From Amycolatopsis iheyensis (lineage in GTDB: Bacteria > Actinomycetota > Actinomycetes > Mycobacteriales > Pseudonocardiaceae): 64,000 bases of DNA. The position numbers were made by a program, and so were the translations under genes. The DNA is taken from NCBI RefSeq assembly GCF_024703995.1, contig NZ_JAMXQV010000026.1, positions 1 through 64,000 of the forward strand, given 5' to 3'. The notes beneath the pieces were generated by a model. That model saw only the letters and a list, made by a program, of their open reading frames with translations, did no database searches and was not told the origin of the DNA. Numbering within the stretch: the stretch's first letter is position 1; every line of letters starts with the position of its first letter. Shown here one piece after another: positions 33,295-41,131 of this stretch.

Positions 33295-34185
33295 TCAGCC
33301 TACGGCTTCCCGCACGGCGGGAACGATTTCTTCGGCCCAGCGTGCGGCGGCGGTCTCGTCCGGCGTGCTGCCGCCCGGGCCGAAGAGCACGAACCCGGCG
33401 GCGCCGTGGTCCAGCACCGCACCGGTCAGCTCCTCGATCCACTGGGCGGGCGAGCCACCGATCCAGCGGCCGTCGTCGGCGCGGGTGGTCCGCAGCGGCT
33501 CCGCGGTGATCCGGCCGGGGAAGTTGTAGACGGTGGCGATAGCGGCGGGATCGCGACCGGCGTCCACGGCGGCCTTGTCGATCAGCGGCCGGGAGGTGCG
33601 GTAGCGCTCGCTGAGCCAGTCGGCGGCGTGCCCGGGCAGCCACCCGTCGGCAACCCGCCCGGTGACGGCGAGCGACTTCGGCCCGACGGACCCGGTCCAC
33701 ACCGGCGGCATCGCTTCTTCGGCCGGCGCCAGGTTCGTGACCTGGTAGAACTCGCCGTCGAAACTCACCGGCGCGCCCCCTCCGCCGAGCAGCTTCACGA
33801 GCCGGATCCCCTCTTCGAAGGCCCGGACGGCTTGCCCCGGGGTGAGCTTGGCGAACCCGAGCCGCGCGATGTCGTCCCAGAGCCCGCCGACCCCCATGCC
33901 GAGCACGATCCGCCCACCGGTCAGCGCGGACAAGCTGGTGACGGTGCGCGCGAGCATCGACGCCGGCCGCGTCGGCAGGTTGGACACGCTGACCAGGCCC
34001 GAAATCCGTTCGGTCTTCCCCAGCAGGACACCGATCTCGGCGTACGCGTCGAGGCGGTCGGCGTGGTACGGGTGGTCGGAGACGGTGAGCAGGTCGAGGC
34101 CGCCGCGGTCGGCCTGCTCGGCGAGGCGCAGGGTGCTTTCGACGGCCGTCACCGCCGTGGAGACGCCGATGCCGAAGTGCGTCAT
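33295..34185 (-). CDS. LLM-class F420-dependent oxidoreductase
   Basis: 296 residues of the luciferase-like TIM-barrel family: LRLAEQADRGGLDLLTVSDHPYH, RTVTSLSALTGGRIVLGMGVGG (abridged: TSLSALTGGRIVLGMGVG) and PVWTGSVGPKSLAVTGRVADGWLPG (abridged: PKSLAVTGRVADGWLP). The WLPG and TSLSALTGGR forms are those of F420-dependent enzymes in actinobacteria, which reduce or oxidise diverse small molecules. First gene of a MarR-controlled operon. Confidence 0.87.
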   Translation of the reverse strand: MTHFGIGVSTAVTAVESTLRLAEQADRGGLDLLTVSDHPYHADRLDAYAEIGVLLGKTERISGLVSVSNLPTRPASMLARTVTSLSALTGGRIVLGMGVGGLWDDIARLGFAKLTPGQAVRAFEEGIRLVKLLGGGGAPVSFDGEFYQVTNLAPAEEAMPPVWTGSVGPKSLAVTGRVADGWLPGHAADWLSERYRTSRPLIDKAAVDAGRDPAAIATVYNFPGRITAEPLRTTRADDGRWIGGSPAQWIEELTGAVLDHGAAGFVLFGPGGSTPDETAAARWAEEIVPAVREAVG

Positions 34186-34201
34186 GATTCCTCCCAGTTT
34201 T

Positions 34202-34247
34202 AGTTCGTGCTACGAACTGACTATACATAGTTCTTGGCACGAACCAA
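34202..34247 (-). promoter_or_regulatory. Promoter with two 17-bp MarR operators
   Basis: Operator 1 is a perfect inverted repeat AGTTCGT-GCT-ACGAACT (34202-34218); operator 2 is AGTTCTT-GGC-ACGAACC (34229-34245), centres 27 bp apart. On the minus strand a -10-like TATAGT lies between them (34220-34225) and a -35-like TTGGTT at 34242-34247 overlaps operator 2. Filling the sites would cover the promoter of the LLM/MarR operon. Confidence 0.75.
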
Positions 34248-34313
34248 CCCCGGTCGCCAGGTGCGCCGGGGCCGGCGGGATATTCGGTTCCCTCCCGCTG
34301 CCGCGGCGGCTAA

Positions 34314-34412
34314 CGTTGCTCTCGCCCGGTGCGGCGGTGAGGGTTACTTCTCTGGTATTCCTCGGGTTCGACTCCCAACAGCCTTCACCACTTCGATCTC
34401 GGGCGACGAACG
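34314..34412 (+). ncRNA. Y-like RNA 1 (short, without full tRNA module)
   Basis: Terminal stem: CGTT (34314-34317) with AACG (34409-34412), a 4/2 internal loop, then TCGCCCG (34322-34328) with CGGGCGA (34400-34406). An inner stem GGTGAGGG (34336-34343) pairs with CCTTCACC (34382-34389, one G-U). It shares GAGGGTTACTTC and ACTTCGATCTCGGGC with RNA 2 downstream, in equivalent positions. The internal segment keeps only a T-arm-like GGGTTCGACTCCC. Two stems with an asymmetric bulge and conserved flanks next to a Ro gene fit a Y RNA. Exact ends are inferred from pairing. Confidence 0.6.
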
Positions 34413-34436
34413 CACTCCCGGTGCGAGCACGACCTC

Positions 34437-34611
34437 GGGAGTCACGGCTTCACCGATGCCCGGTGCGCAGGCGAGGGTTACTTCCACTCCGAATGGGCGG
34501 GTCGGGGGTTCGAATCCCTCCCGGACCACGCGGTCCGGTAGCTCAGCTGGCAGAGCAGCAACCGTACCTTCACCGACTTCGATCTCGGGCATCGCCGAAG
34601 CCGTGACTCCC
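34437..34611 (+). ncRNA. YrlA-type Y RNA with circularly permuted tRNA mimic
   Basis: The 5' and 3' ends form a 15-bp helix (34437-34451 with 34597-34611), a 2x2 mismatch, then a 9-bp helix CGATGCCCG (34454-34462) with CGGGCATCG (34586-34594): the Ro-binding-type stem. An inner helix (34470-34477 with 34567-34574) leads to a tRNA-like module in permuted order: T-arm (stem 34504-34508/34516-34520, loop TTCGAAT), 7-bp acceptor hairpin CCGGACC-ACGC-GGTCCGG (34521-34538), TA, then D-arm GCTC-AGCTGGCA-GAGC (34541-34556). Bacterial YrlA RNAs are known to mimic tRNA this way and to bind Ro proteins. It ends 20 bases before the Ro gene. Confidence 0.85.
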
Positions 34612-34629
34612 CCACGAACCAAGGGGGAG
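34607..34629 (+). promoter_or_regulatory. Hairpin masking the ribosome site of the Ro gene
   Basis: CTCCCCC (34607-34613) pairs perfectly with GGGGGAG (34623-34629), the Shine-Dalgarno of the ATG at 34632, across a 9-base loop. The left arm shares 34607-34611 with the Y RNA 2 terminal stem, so Y RNA folding would free the ribosome site. Upstream, ACTCCCG (34414-34420) can pair with CGGGAGT (34436-34442), which competes for the other strand of that stem. Confidence 0.65.
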
Positions 34630-34631
34630 AA

Positions 34632-36218
34632 ATGAGCAAGTTCAACACCGCACGCGCGCCCGCCGCCACCTCGCCGGTTCGCGGTGAAGCCACGCCTTCG
34701 GGCACCACCTACGAGGGCGGCGCCGGTTACGCGCGCGACGCCCGGTCCGAACTCTTCCTGCTCGCCGTCACCAACATGGTCGGCGAGCACACCTTCTACG
34801 AGTCCGCGAACGCGCGCGACACGCGGTACACCGCGCTCGTCCACGCCGCGACGCTCGAGGATCCACAGTGGACCGCGCGGTTCCTGCGCTGGCTGCGTTC
34901 CGAGGCGAACCTGCGGACCGCGTCGCTCGTCGGCGCGGCCGAGTTCGCCAAGGCCCGCCTCGACGCCGGACTCGACGGGCTCGGCCGGCAGCTCGTCGCC
35001 GACGTCCTGCAGCGTGCCGACGAACCCGGGGAACTGCTCGCCTACTGGACTTGCGTGCACGGCAAGAACATCCCGAAGCCGGTCAAGCGCGGCGTCGCCG
35101 ACGCGGCGCGGAAGCTCTACGACGAGCGCTCGTACGTCAAGTGGGACTCGGCCGCGCGGGCGTTCCGCTTCGCCGACGTCCTCGAGCTGACGCACCCGGC
35201 CAACCGCGACACCGCCCAGGGCGAGCTGTTCAAGCACGTCCTCGACGAGCGGCACGACCGCGGCAACCCGCTGCCGGCCGAGCTGAACGTGCTGCGTGCC
35301 CGCGCCGAGCTGACGGCGTGGGAGGCGCCACGCCGGCGCGAGCTGTTCGCGCGGCCGGACGCGGCGGACGTCCTGCGCGCGGCGGGCATGACCTGGGAAT
35401 CGGTCGCCGGCTGGCTGCAGGGTCCGCTGGACGCGCAGGCCTGGGAGGCGCTCATCCCGTCCATGGGCTACATGGCGCTCCTGCGCAACTTGAGGAACTT
35501 CGACGAGACCGGCGTCTCGGACGAAGTCGCGCAGCGCGTTGCCGCGAAGCTCGCCGATCCGGCGCGGGTCGTGAAGTCGCGGCAGCTGCCGATGCGGTTC
35601 CTGTCGGCCTACCGGGCCGCGCCGTCGCTGCGGTGGGCGTGGGCGCTGGAACAGGCGATCGCGCACTCGCTGGCGAACGTTCCGGAGCTGCCCGGGCGGA
35701 CGCTCGTGCTCGTCGACACCTCGACGTCGATGAACATGGGCTTCAGCCGCGACGGCACCCTGCTGCGCTGGGACGCCGCCGCGGTCTTCGGGCTCGCGCT
35801 GGGCCGGCGGTGCGCGGACGCCGACGTCGTGTCGTTCTCGGACGGCTTCCTCCTGGGCGGCGCGCACACGAAGGTGTTCAAGCTGCGTCCGGGCGGGTCG
35901 CTGCTGAGCGACGTCGAGCGGTGGAAGTCCCGGGGGTACTTCCTCGGCGGCGGCACGAACACGGTGGCCGCGGTGAAGCGGCACTTCGCGAACCACGACC
36001 GCGTCGTCATCCTCACCGACGAGCAGGCCGGCGGCGGCGACGTCGGGCAGGCGCTGCCGCCGCACGTTCCGCTGTACACGTGGAACCTGGCGGGCTACCG
36101 GTTCGGCCACGCGCCGTCCGGCGGCGCGCGGCGGCACGTGTTCGGCGGCCTGACCGACCAGGGTTTCCGGATGATTCCCCTGCTCGAGGCGGGGACGAAC
36201 GCCGACTGGCCGTTCTGA
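34632..36218 (+). CDS. rsr: Ro60/Rsr homologue, TROVE-vWA RNA-binding protein
   Basis: 528 residues, the usual size. The N-terminal TROVE domain (about 20-340) has a HEAT-like helical ring: AVTNMVGEHTFYES, DPQWTARFLRWLRSEANLRTASL (abridged: FLRWLRSEANLRTASL), KRGVADAARKLYDE and AWEALIPSMGYMALLRNLRNFD (abridged: IPSMGYMALLRNLRN). The C-terminal von Willebrand A domain has an intact MIDAS, DTSTS at about 362-366, and LTDEQAGGGDV. Bacterial Ro proteins bind Y RNAs and misfolded RNAs and steer them to nucleases such as PNPase. The two Y-like RNAs lie directly upstream. ATG 34632 has a strong GGGGGAG site. Confidence 0.95.
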   Translation: MSKFNTARAPAATSPVRGEATPSGTTYEGGAGYARDARSELFLLAVTNMVGEHTFYESANARDTRYTALVHAATLEDPQWTARFLRWLRSEANLRTASLVGAAEFAKARLDAGLDGLGRQLVADVLQRADEPGELLAYWTCVHGKNIPKPVKRGVADAARKLYDERSYVKWDSAARAFRFADVLELTHPANRDTAQGELFKHVLDERHDRGNPLPAELNVLRARAELTAWEAPRRRELFARPDAADVLRAAGMTWESVAGWLQGPLDAQAWEALIPSMGYMALLRNLRNFDETGVSDEVAQRVAAKLADPARVVKSRQLPMRFLSAYRAAPSLRWAWALEQAIAHSLANVPELPGRTLVLVDTSTSMNMGFSRDGTLLRWDAAAVFGLALGRRCADADVVSFSDGFLLGGAHTKVFKLRPGGSLLSDVERWKSRGYFLGGGTNTVAAVKRHFANHDRVVILTDEQAGGGDVGQALPPHVPLYTWNLAGYRFGHAPSGGARRHVFGGLTDQGFRMIPLLEAGTNADWPF

Positions 36219-36225
36219 GAGCAGC

Positions 36226-36264
36226 CGCGGAGGCCCCCATGACGGGATCATGGGGGCCTCCGCG
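36226..36264 (+). terminator. 17-bp perfect hairpin after the Ro gene
   Basis: 36226-36242 (CGCGGAGGCCCCCATGA) pairs perfectly with 36248-36264 over a 5-base loop, eight bases after the stop. No T-tract follows, as usual in high-GC actinobacteria. Confidence 0.8.
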
Positions 36265-36322
36265 CTGTGTACGGACCGTCACAGGAATGACGGTGGACCG
36301 GTCGCTAGTCTGCGCCGTATAG

Positions 36323-36332
36323 TCCACGTGGA
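36323..36332 (+). promoter_or_regulatory. Palindrome before padR, operator candidate
   Basis: TCCACGTGGA is a perfect 10-bp palindrome just after a TATAG patch (36318-36322) and 31 bases before the PadR start; autoregulation by PadR at such a site would be typical. Confidence 0.45.
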
Positions 36333-36363
36333 ATAAACGACCTGGAGTCATCCGAAGGGAGCA

Positions 36364-36996
36364 ATGATCATGGCCTCGGCCAAGCTGACCCCGCTCGGTC
36401 TCGCCGTGCTGGAGCTGCTCCACGAGAAGCCCATGCACCCGTACGAGATGGCTTCACTGATGCGGGAGCGGTACGTCAGCACCCGCGTCAACGTGAAGGC
36501 CGGGTCGCTCTACCACACCGTGGAACGCTTGCAGCGCAGCGGTTTCATCGAGGTCGTCGACACCCAGCGCGACGGCAGGCGGCCCGAACGGACCGTCTAC
36601 GGCATGACGCAGGCCGGCCTGGACGAGTTCAGCCAGCGCGGCCGCGAACTGCTCGGCGACCTCGTCGAAGAGTTTCCCGCGTACCTGTCCGGGCTCGCGG
36701 TGATCGACGAACTCGGCAAGGAGACGTCGCTGATCGAGCTCGAACACCGGATCACGCGGCTGCGCGCGGCCGTCGCGGCCGACCAGGCCGTGCTCGAGCG
36801 CCTCGCCGAGGACCACACGCCGCCGATCTACTGGCTCGACTGGCGGTACAAGTGCGACCACCGCAGGTTCGAGCTCGAATGGACCGAGCGCCTGCGCCAA
36901 GACCTCGAGTCCGGGCGGATCCAGTTCCAGGACTGCGAACAACCCAAGCTCACGCTCATCACCCAGGAAGACGACGATGAACGCAAGACAAGCTAA
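36364..36996 (+). CDS. PadR family regulator
   Basis: 210 residues: PadR winged helix (LTPLGLAVLELLHEKPMHPYEMASLMRER, abridged: LAVLELLHEKPMHPYEMASL) with VNVKAGSLYHTVERLQRSGFIE and the RTVYGMTQAG wing, then a Vir/coiled-coil C-terminal domain (about 110-195). ATG 36364 has AAGGGAG upstream. The gene overlaps the exporter by 20 bases, so it regulates that transporter operon. Confidence 0.92.
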   Translation: MIMASAKLTPLGLAVLELLHEKPMHPYEMASLMRERYVSTRVNVKAGSLYHTVERLQRSGFIEVVDTQRDGRRPERTVYGMTQAGLDEFSQRGRELLGDLVEEFPAYLSGLAVIDELGKETSLIELEHRITRLRAAVAADQAVLERLAEDHTPPIYWLDWRYKCDHRRFELEWTERLRQDLESGRIQFQDCEQPKLTLITQEDDDERKTS

Positions 36997-38590
36997 TCCG
37001 TGGGCGGCGCTCGGCGCGCTGTGCCTCGGCTTCTTCATGATCCTGCTCGACACGACGATCGTGTCGATCGCGATCCCGACCATGCTGAACAAGCTGAACG
37101 CCGGGCTGAACTCGGTCGTCTGGGTGATCAGCGTCTACCTGCTCACCTACGCCGTGCCGATGCTGTTCACCAGCCGGCTCGGTGACCGCTTCGGGCCCAA
37201 GCGCGTGTTCCTCGCCGGGCTCGTCGTGTTCACCGGCGCGTCGCTGTGGTGCGGCCTGTCCGGCAACGTCGAGATGCTGATCGCCGCGCGTGCCGTGCAG
37301 GGGCTCGGCGCCGCGCTGATGACGCCGCAGACGCTGGCGTTCATCACGCACCTGTTCCCGCCGGCCAAGCGCGGCCCGGCCATGGGCATGTGGGGCGGCG
37401 TCGCCGGCCTGGCCACGATCGCCGGCCCGCTGCTCGGCGGCGTGCTCGTCGACCACCTCGGCTGGGAATGGATCTTCTACGTCAACGTGCCGATCGGTGT
37501 CATCGCCATCGCCCTGACGCTGGCGCTGGTCCCGGACTGGCAGCCGAAGCACTCGCACTCGTTCGACCTCATCGGCATCCTGCTCTCCAGCCTGGCGCTG
37601 CTGTTCATCGTGTTCGGCGTGCAGAACGGCCAGCAGTACGACTGGGGCACGGTCTGGGGCGGCATCACGGTGTTCGAGATCATCGGCGCCGGCGTGGTGC
37701 TGCTGGCCGCGTTCCTGGTGTGGCAGAAGTACAACAAGCGTGAGCCGCTGCTGCCGCTGCAGGTGTTCGCGAACCGGAACTTCTCGGCCGGGACGCTCAC
37801 CGCGACGACCGTCGGCTTCGCGATGACCGGCATGTTCCTGCCGCTGGTCATCTACATCCAGTCGGTGCTCGGGTTGACCCCGACCATGGCCGGCCTGCTG
37901 ACCGCGCCGATGTCGCTGCTGTCGGGGATCATCGCGCCGTTCGTGGGGCGCGCGTCGGACAAGGTGAACGGCAAGTACCTGGTGATGTTCGGCCTGGCCG
38001 CGCTGGCCGCCGGGCTCGGCGTCATCGCGCTGCAGGCGGCGCCGGACAGCAGCCCGTGGTCGTTCATCCCGGCCCTGCTGCTGTGCGGCCTCGGCATCGG
38101 CTGCATCTTCTCGCCGATGAGCAACATGACGATGGGCTCGGTCGAGCCGCGGCTGGCCGGCACCGCGTCGGGCATCTTCAACACCTCGCGCCAGGTCGGC
38201 GGCGTGCTCGGCTCCGCGGCGATCGGCGTGATGCTGCAGGCCCTGGTCAGCTCGTCGATCGCGGACGAAGCCACGAAGGCGGCCGCTCAGCTGCCGGAGC
38301 CGTACCGCGCGCCGTTCGCGGAAGGCATCGCGAAGGCCGCGGCGAACACCGGCGAGTTCGGCTCGGCCGGTGGCTCCTCGCCGATGCCGGGGCTGCCGGC
38401 GGAGATTGCCGCCCAGGCGGGGAAGCTGGCCTCGGAAGCGGTCCACAGTGGACTGACGGACGCGGCCCGCCTGACGATGCTGCTGCCGATGGGCGTTCTC
38501 CTGCTGGGCGTGCTCTCCGCGGCCGTCATGCGGAAGGTCAAGCCGCGCTGGGAAACCCCGGCGCCGGCCACCGAAGCCGCCGCGGCGTGA
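36977..38590 (+). CDS. DHA2-family MFS drug transporter (EmrB/QacA type)
   Basis: 537 residues with 14 predicted membrane helices. Motif A is TSRLGDRFGPKRVFLAG, the helix-1 drug-exporter signature is FFMILLDTTIVSIAIPTML, and motif C is GVAGLATIAGPLLGGVLVDHLGW (abridged: GLATIAGPLLGGVLVDHLG). Helix 14 is separated from 13 by an unusually long extracellular loop (about 440-495). It exports drugs or metabolites in exchange for protons. Coupled to padR; a strong hairpin follows. Confidence 0.92.
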   Translation: MNARQANPWAALGALCLGFFMILLDTTIVSIAIPTMLNKLNAGLNSVVWVISVYLLTYAVPMLFTSRLGDRFGPKRVFLAGLVVFTGASLWCGLSGNVEMLIAARAVQGLGAALMTPQTLAFITHLFPPAKRGPAMGMWGGVAGLATIAGPLLGGVLVDHLGWEWIFYVNVPIGVIAIALTLALVPDWQPKHSHSFDLIGILLSSLALLFIVFGVQNGQQYDWGTVWGGITVFEIIGAGVVLLAAFLVWQKYNKREPLLPLQVFANRNFSAGTLTATTVGFAMTGMFLPLVIYIQSVLGLTPTMAGLLTAPMSLLSGIIAPFVGRASDKVNGKYLVMFGLAALAAGLGVIALQAAPDSSPWSFIPALLLCGLGIGCIFSPMSNMTMGSVEPRLAGTASGIFNTSRQVGGVLGSAAIGVMLQALVSSSIADEATKAAAQLPEPYRAPFAEGIAKAAANTGEFGSAGGSSPMPGLPAEIAAQAGKLASEAVHSGLTDAARLTMLLPMGVLLLGVLSAAVMRKVKPRWETPAPATEAAAA

Positions 38591-38592
38591 AA

Positions 38593-38634
38593 CCGTGCGA
38601 GCCTCCGGGTGTCGGGTACCGGAGGCTCGCACGG
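38593..38634. terminator. 16-bp perfect hairpin after the DHA2 exporter
   Basis: CCGTGCGAGCCTCCGG (38593-38608) pairs perfectly with 38619-38634 across a 10-base loop, starting two bases after the exporter stop. It could also end the short minus-strand ORF at 38652. Confidence 0.8.
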
Positions 38635-38651
38635 ACCGCGGGAGCGGTGGT

Positions 38652-38783
38652 TCAGCGGGTGCTCTTCGGCGCCGAGGCCGAATCCGCCCGGATGGTCGCC
38701 CGGCCCTTCGTCGCGCGGAGCCTGGACCACCACAGCGAATGCGGCCGGGTGGCCGGCGTAGATTCCGTGACCCGGACGGTCAT
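38652..38783 (-). CDS. Possible 43-residue basic protein with strong ribosome site
   Basis: ATG 38783 is preceded at ideal spacing by GGAGGTGA (38787-38794, minus strand). The 43-residue product starts MTVRVTESTPATRPHSLWW and continues with SRLRATKGRATIRAD; it is rich in Arg, Lys, Ser and Thr with two adjacent Trp. It fills most of a 308-base stretch that otherwise holds only the exporter hairpin and the maf promoter. No family recognised; coding status is uncertain, resting on the ribosome site and bounding terminator. Confidence 0.42.
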   Translation of the reverse strand: MTVRVTESTPATRPHSLWWSRLRATKGRATIRADSASAPKSTR

Positions 38784-38898
38784 CGGTCACCTCCACGTCT
38801 TCCGGCGCCATATGTTGCGCGCCACAACAAACTAGCCCCGTCCGAACGTGGCGCCGGTCACAATTCGGTCACGACGGACGTCCGGGTACCTTCGCCGG

Positions 38899-39528
38899 GT
38901 GCAGTTCGTCCTCGCCTCCCAGTCCCCCGCCCGCCTCGCCCTCCTGCGCGCCGCGGGCCTCGACCCGGCCGTGTTCGTCTCCGGCGTCGACGAGGACGCC
39001 GTCGCCGCCTCGCTGACCGACCCGACGCCGTCACAGCTGGTCGCCGCGCTCGCCGCCGCCAAGGCCGAAGCCGTCCTCGACCAGGTCGCCGCGGCGCACC
39101 CGGACGCCGTCGTCGTCGCCTGCGACTCGATGCTGAACATCGGCGGGCGGATGGTCGGCAAACCGGCCACCCCGGAGATCGCGCGGGAGCGCTGGGCCGG
39201 GATGGCCGGGTCATCCGGTGAACTCCTCACCGGCCACGCGGTCGTCCGGCTCGAAGGCGGGACGCGCGCGAAGGAGACCAGCGGCTGGGAGTCGACCACC
39301 GTCCGGTTCGGCACGCCGAGCGCGCGGGAGATCGACGCCTACATCGCCACCGGCGAGCCGCTGCACGTGGCCGGCGGGTTCACGATCGACGGCCTGGGCA
39401 GCTGGTTCGTCGACGGCCTCGACGGCGGCCACACGAGCGTCATCGGCATCAGCCTCCCGCTGACCCGCCGGCTGCTCGCCGAGGTCGGCGTGAGTGTCGT
39501 GGATCTCTGGTCGCGTCCCGCATCCTGA
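38899..39528 (+). CDS. maf: Maf family nucleoside triphosphate pyrophosphatase
   Basis: 209 residues: FVLASQSPARLALLRAAGL is the Maf phosphate-binding signature, with the catalytic acid in ACDSML and the KPATPEIARERW and SGEL-TGHAVV motifs. It hydrolyses dTTP, UTP or modified NTPs to monophosphates. GTG 38899 places the signature at residue 3. In mycobacteria maf follows accE5, as here apart from the accessory insert between. Confidence 0.93.
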   Translation: MQFVLASQSPARLALLRAAGLDPAVFVSGVDEDAVAASLTDPTPSQLVAALAAAKAEAVLDQVAAAHPDAVVVACDSMLNIGGRMVGKPATPEIARERWAGMAGSSGELLTGHAVVRLEGGTRAKETSGWESTTVRFGTPSAREIDAYIATGEPLHVAGGFTIDGLGSWFVDGLDGGHTSVIGISLPLTRRLLAEVGVSVVDLWSRPAS

Positions 39529-39631
39529 GAAGGGCACCACACGAACGGGTGATCCGGAAGAGTCCTGCCTTGCCTAACGTTCTCTTCACGAGGCAAGTCA
39601 GACAGGAACTTTCGAGCACCGGAGTCGCCCC

Positions 39632-40984
39632 GTGTCTTTCGTACGGACATACACCAAGCCGCGGGTGTTCGCGGCCGCGGTTCTCGGCTCGCTCGTCGTC
39701 GGCGCCCTGCTGGGCGTCGTCGCACGGCAGACCGAGGCCGGCTGGCTGACCGATCTCCTCGACCAGATCGGCACCATCTTCACCACGCTGCTGCAGATCG
39801 CGGTGATCCCGCTGGTCTTCACGGCGATCGTGGTCGGCATCAACAGCCTCCGGAAGCTCGGCGGCGGCCGCACCGCCGCGCGCCTCGGCGGCAAGACGGT
39901 GATGTGGTTCGCCATCACCTCGTTCATCGCGTCGCTGATCGGCATCGCCGCCGGCCGGATCTTCAACCCCGGCGCCGGCGGGCTCGGCGGCGTCGAGGCG
40001 ACGGCGAAGAACGCCGACAAGGCGGCGAAGAGCGTCAGCAGCTGGGGTTCGTGGGACTCCTTCATCAACGGGCTGCTCCCCGAGAACTTCGTGAAAGCGT
40101 TTGCCGACGGCGAGACGCTGCAGGTGCTGTTCCTCGCGCTGGTGATCGGCGCGGCGGCCTACAGCCTGGGTGACAAGGCGAAGCCGTTCGTGGACTTCAC
40201 CTCGAGCGTGTTCGAGATCATCCAGCGCTACCTCGGCTGGATCGTCCGGCTGGCCCCGATCGGCATCGTCGGCCTGATCGGCGCGGCGGTCTCCAACTAC
40301 GGCGACGCGCTGTTCCGCCCGCTGTTCTCCACCACGCTCGCGGTCTACGTCGGCTGCCTGGTCGTGCTGTTCGTCGTCTACCCGATCCTGCTGCAGTTCG
40401 TGGCGAAGGTCAGCCCGCTGAAGTTCTTCTCGAAGTCGGCGACGGCGATCCAGTTCGCGTTCGCTTCGCAGTCCTCGGCCGCGACGCTGCCGCTGACCCG
40501 CCAGTCCGCGGTGAACCTCGGCGTCCAGCCGGCGTACGCGGCCTTCGCGACCCCGCTCGGCAGCGCGACGAAGATGGACGGCTGCGCGGCGGTCTTCCCG
40601 GCGATCGCGGCGATCTTCGTCGCGAACCTGGCCGGGGTGTCGCTGAACTTCTGGCAGTACGTCGGCATCGTGGTGGTCGCGGTGGTCGGCGCGCTGGCGA
40701 CGGCCGGGACCACGGGCTGGCTGACGGCGTTCACGCTGACGACGTCGTTCATCGGCCTCGACGCCAAGCAGGTGGCGATCGGCCTGGCCCTGATCTACTC
40801 GGTCAACCCGATCATGGACATGATGCGCACGGCGACGAACGTGGCGGGCCAGATCGTGGTCCCGACGATCGTGGCCCGCGCCGAAGGTCTGCTGGACGAC
40901 GAGGTCCTCAACGCCCCGACGGACCGCCCCCAGACCACCGACGACGGCTCCGCGGCCCGCCACACCGAACCCGCCCCCGCCTGA
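39632..40984 (+). CDS. Dicarboxylate/amino acid:cation symporter (SDF family)
   Basis: 450 residues, eight helices plus two re-entrant loops of the GltPh fold. HP1 carries the serine-rich FASQSSAATLPLTRQSA motif, TM7 reads LGSATKMDGCAAVFPAIAAIFVA (GSATKMDG replaces the archetype GATINMDG), and TM8 has the YSVNPIMDMMRTATNVAGQ cation/substrate site. It imports C4-dicarboxylates or glutamate/aspartate with Na+ or H+. The C-terminal tail is acidic and Thr-rich. Followed by a 22-bp hairpin. Confidence 0.92.
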   Translation: MSFVRTYTKPRVFAAAVLGSLVVGALLGVVARQTEAGWLTDLLDQIGTIFTTLLQIAVIPLVFTAIVVGINSLRKLGGGRTAARLGGKTVMWFAITSFIASLIGIAAGRIFNPGAGGLGGVEATAKNADKAAKSVSSWGSWDSFINGLLPENFVKAFADGETLQVLFLALVIGAAAYSLGDKAKPFVDFTSSVFEIIQRYLGWIVRLAPIGIVGLIGAAVSNYGDALFRPLFSTTLAVYVGCLVVLFVVYPILLQFVAKVSPLKFFSKSATAIQFAFASQSSAATLPLTRQSAVNLGVQPAYAAFATPLGSATKMDGCAAVFPAIAAIFVANLAGVSLNFWQYVGIVVVAVVGALATAGTTGWLTAFTLTTSFIGLDAKQVAIGLALIYSVNPIMDMMRTATNVAGQIVVPTIVARAEGLLDDEVLNAPTDRPQTTDDGSAARHTEPAPA

Positions 40985-40987
40985 CCC

Positions 40988-41131
40988 AAGCGCCCCAATG
41001 TGGCCTTCGGTGCGTCTGACGCACCGAAGGCCACATTGGGTGCGTTGAATGGGCACTGCGGCGCGGAGCGCCTCCGTTGAGGGTGGCGGTGGGGGCATCG
41101 GTGGAGCAACCAAGGCCACATTGGGGCGCTT
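40988..41131. repeat. Nested inverted repeats: 22-bp terminator hairpin plus outer copy
   Basis: A perfect 22-bp hairpin (40994-41015 with 41019-41040, 3-base loop) containing CCCAATGTGGCCTTCGG sits after the symporter stop. A further copy of its outer arm, AAGGCCACATTGGGGCGCTT (41112-41131), is the exact inverse of 40988-41007, enclosing the whole gap between two convergent genes. The unit looks like a genome-wide terminator/repeat family; either arm could pair in the alternative. Confidence 0.75.

Noticed and set aside
34504..34556. Possible ordinary tRNA gene
   Set aside because: D-arm and T-arm are canonical but in permuted order, with no anticodon arm between them and no space for one; it is a tRNA mimic inside a Y RNA.
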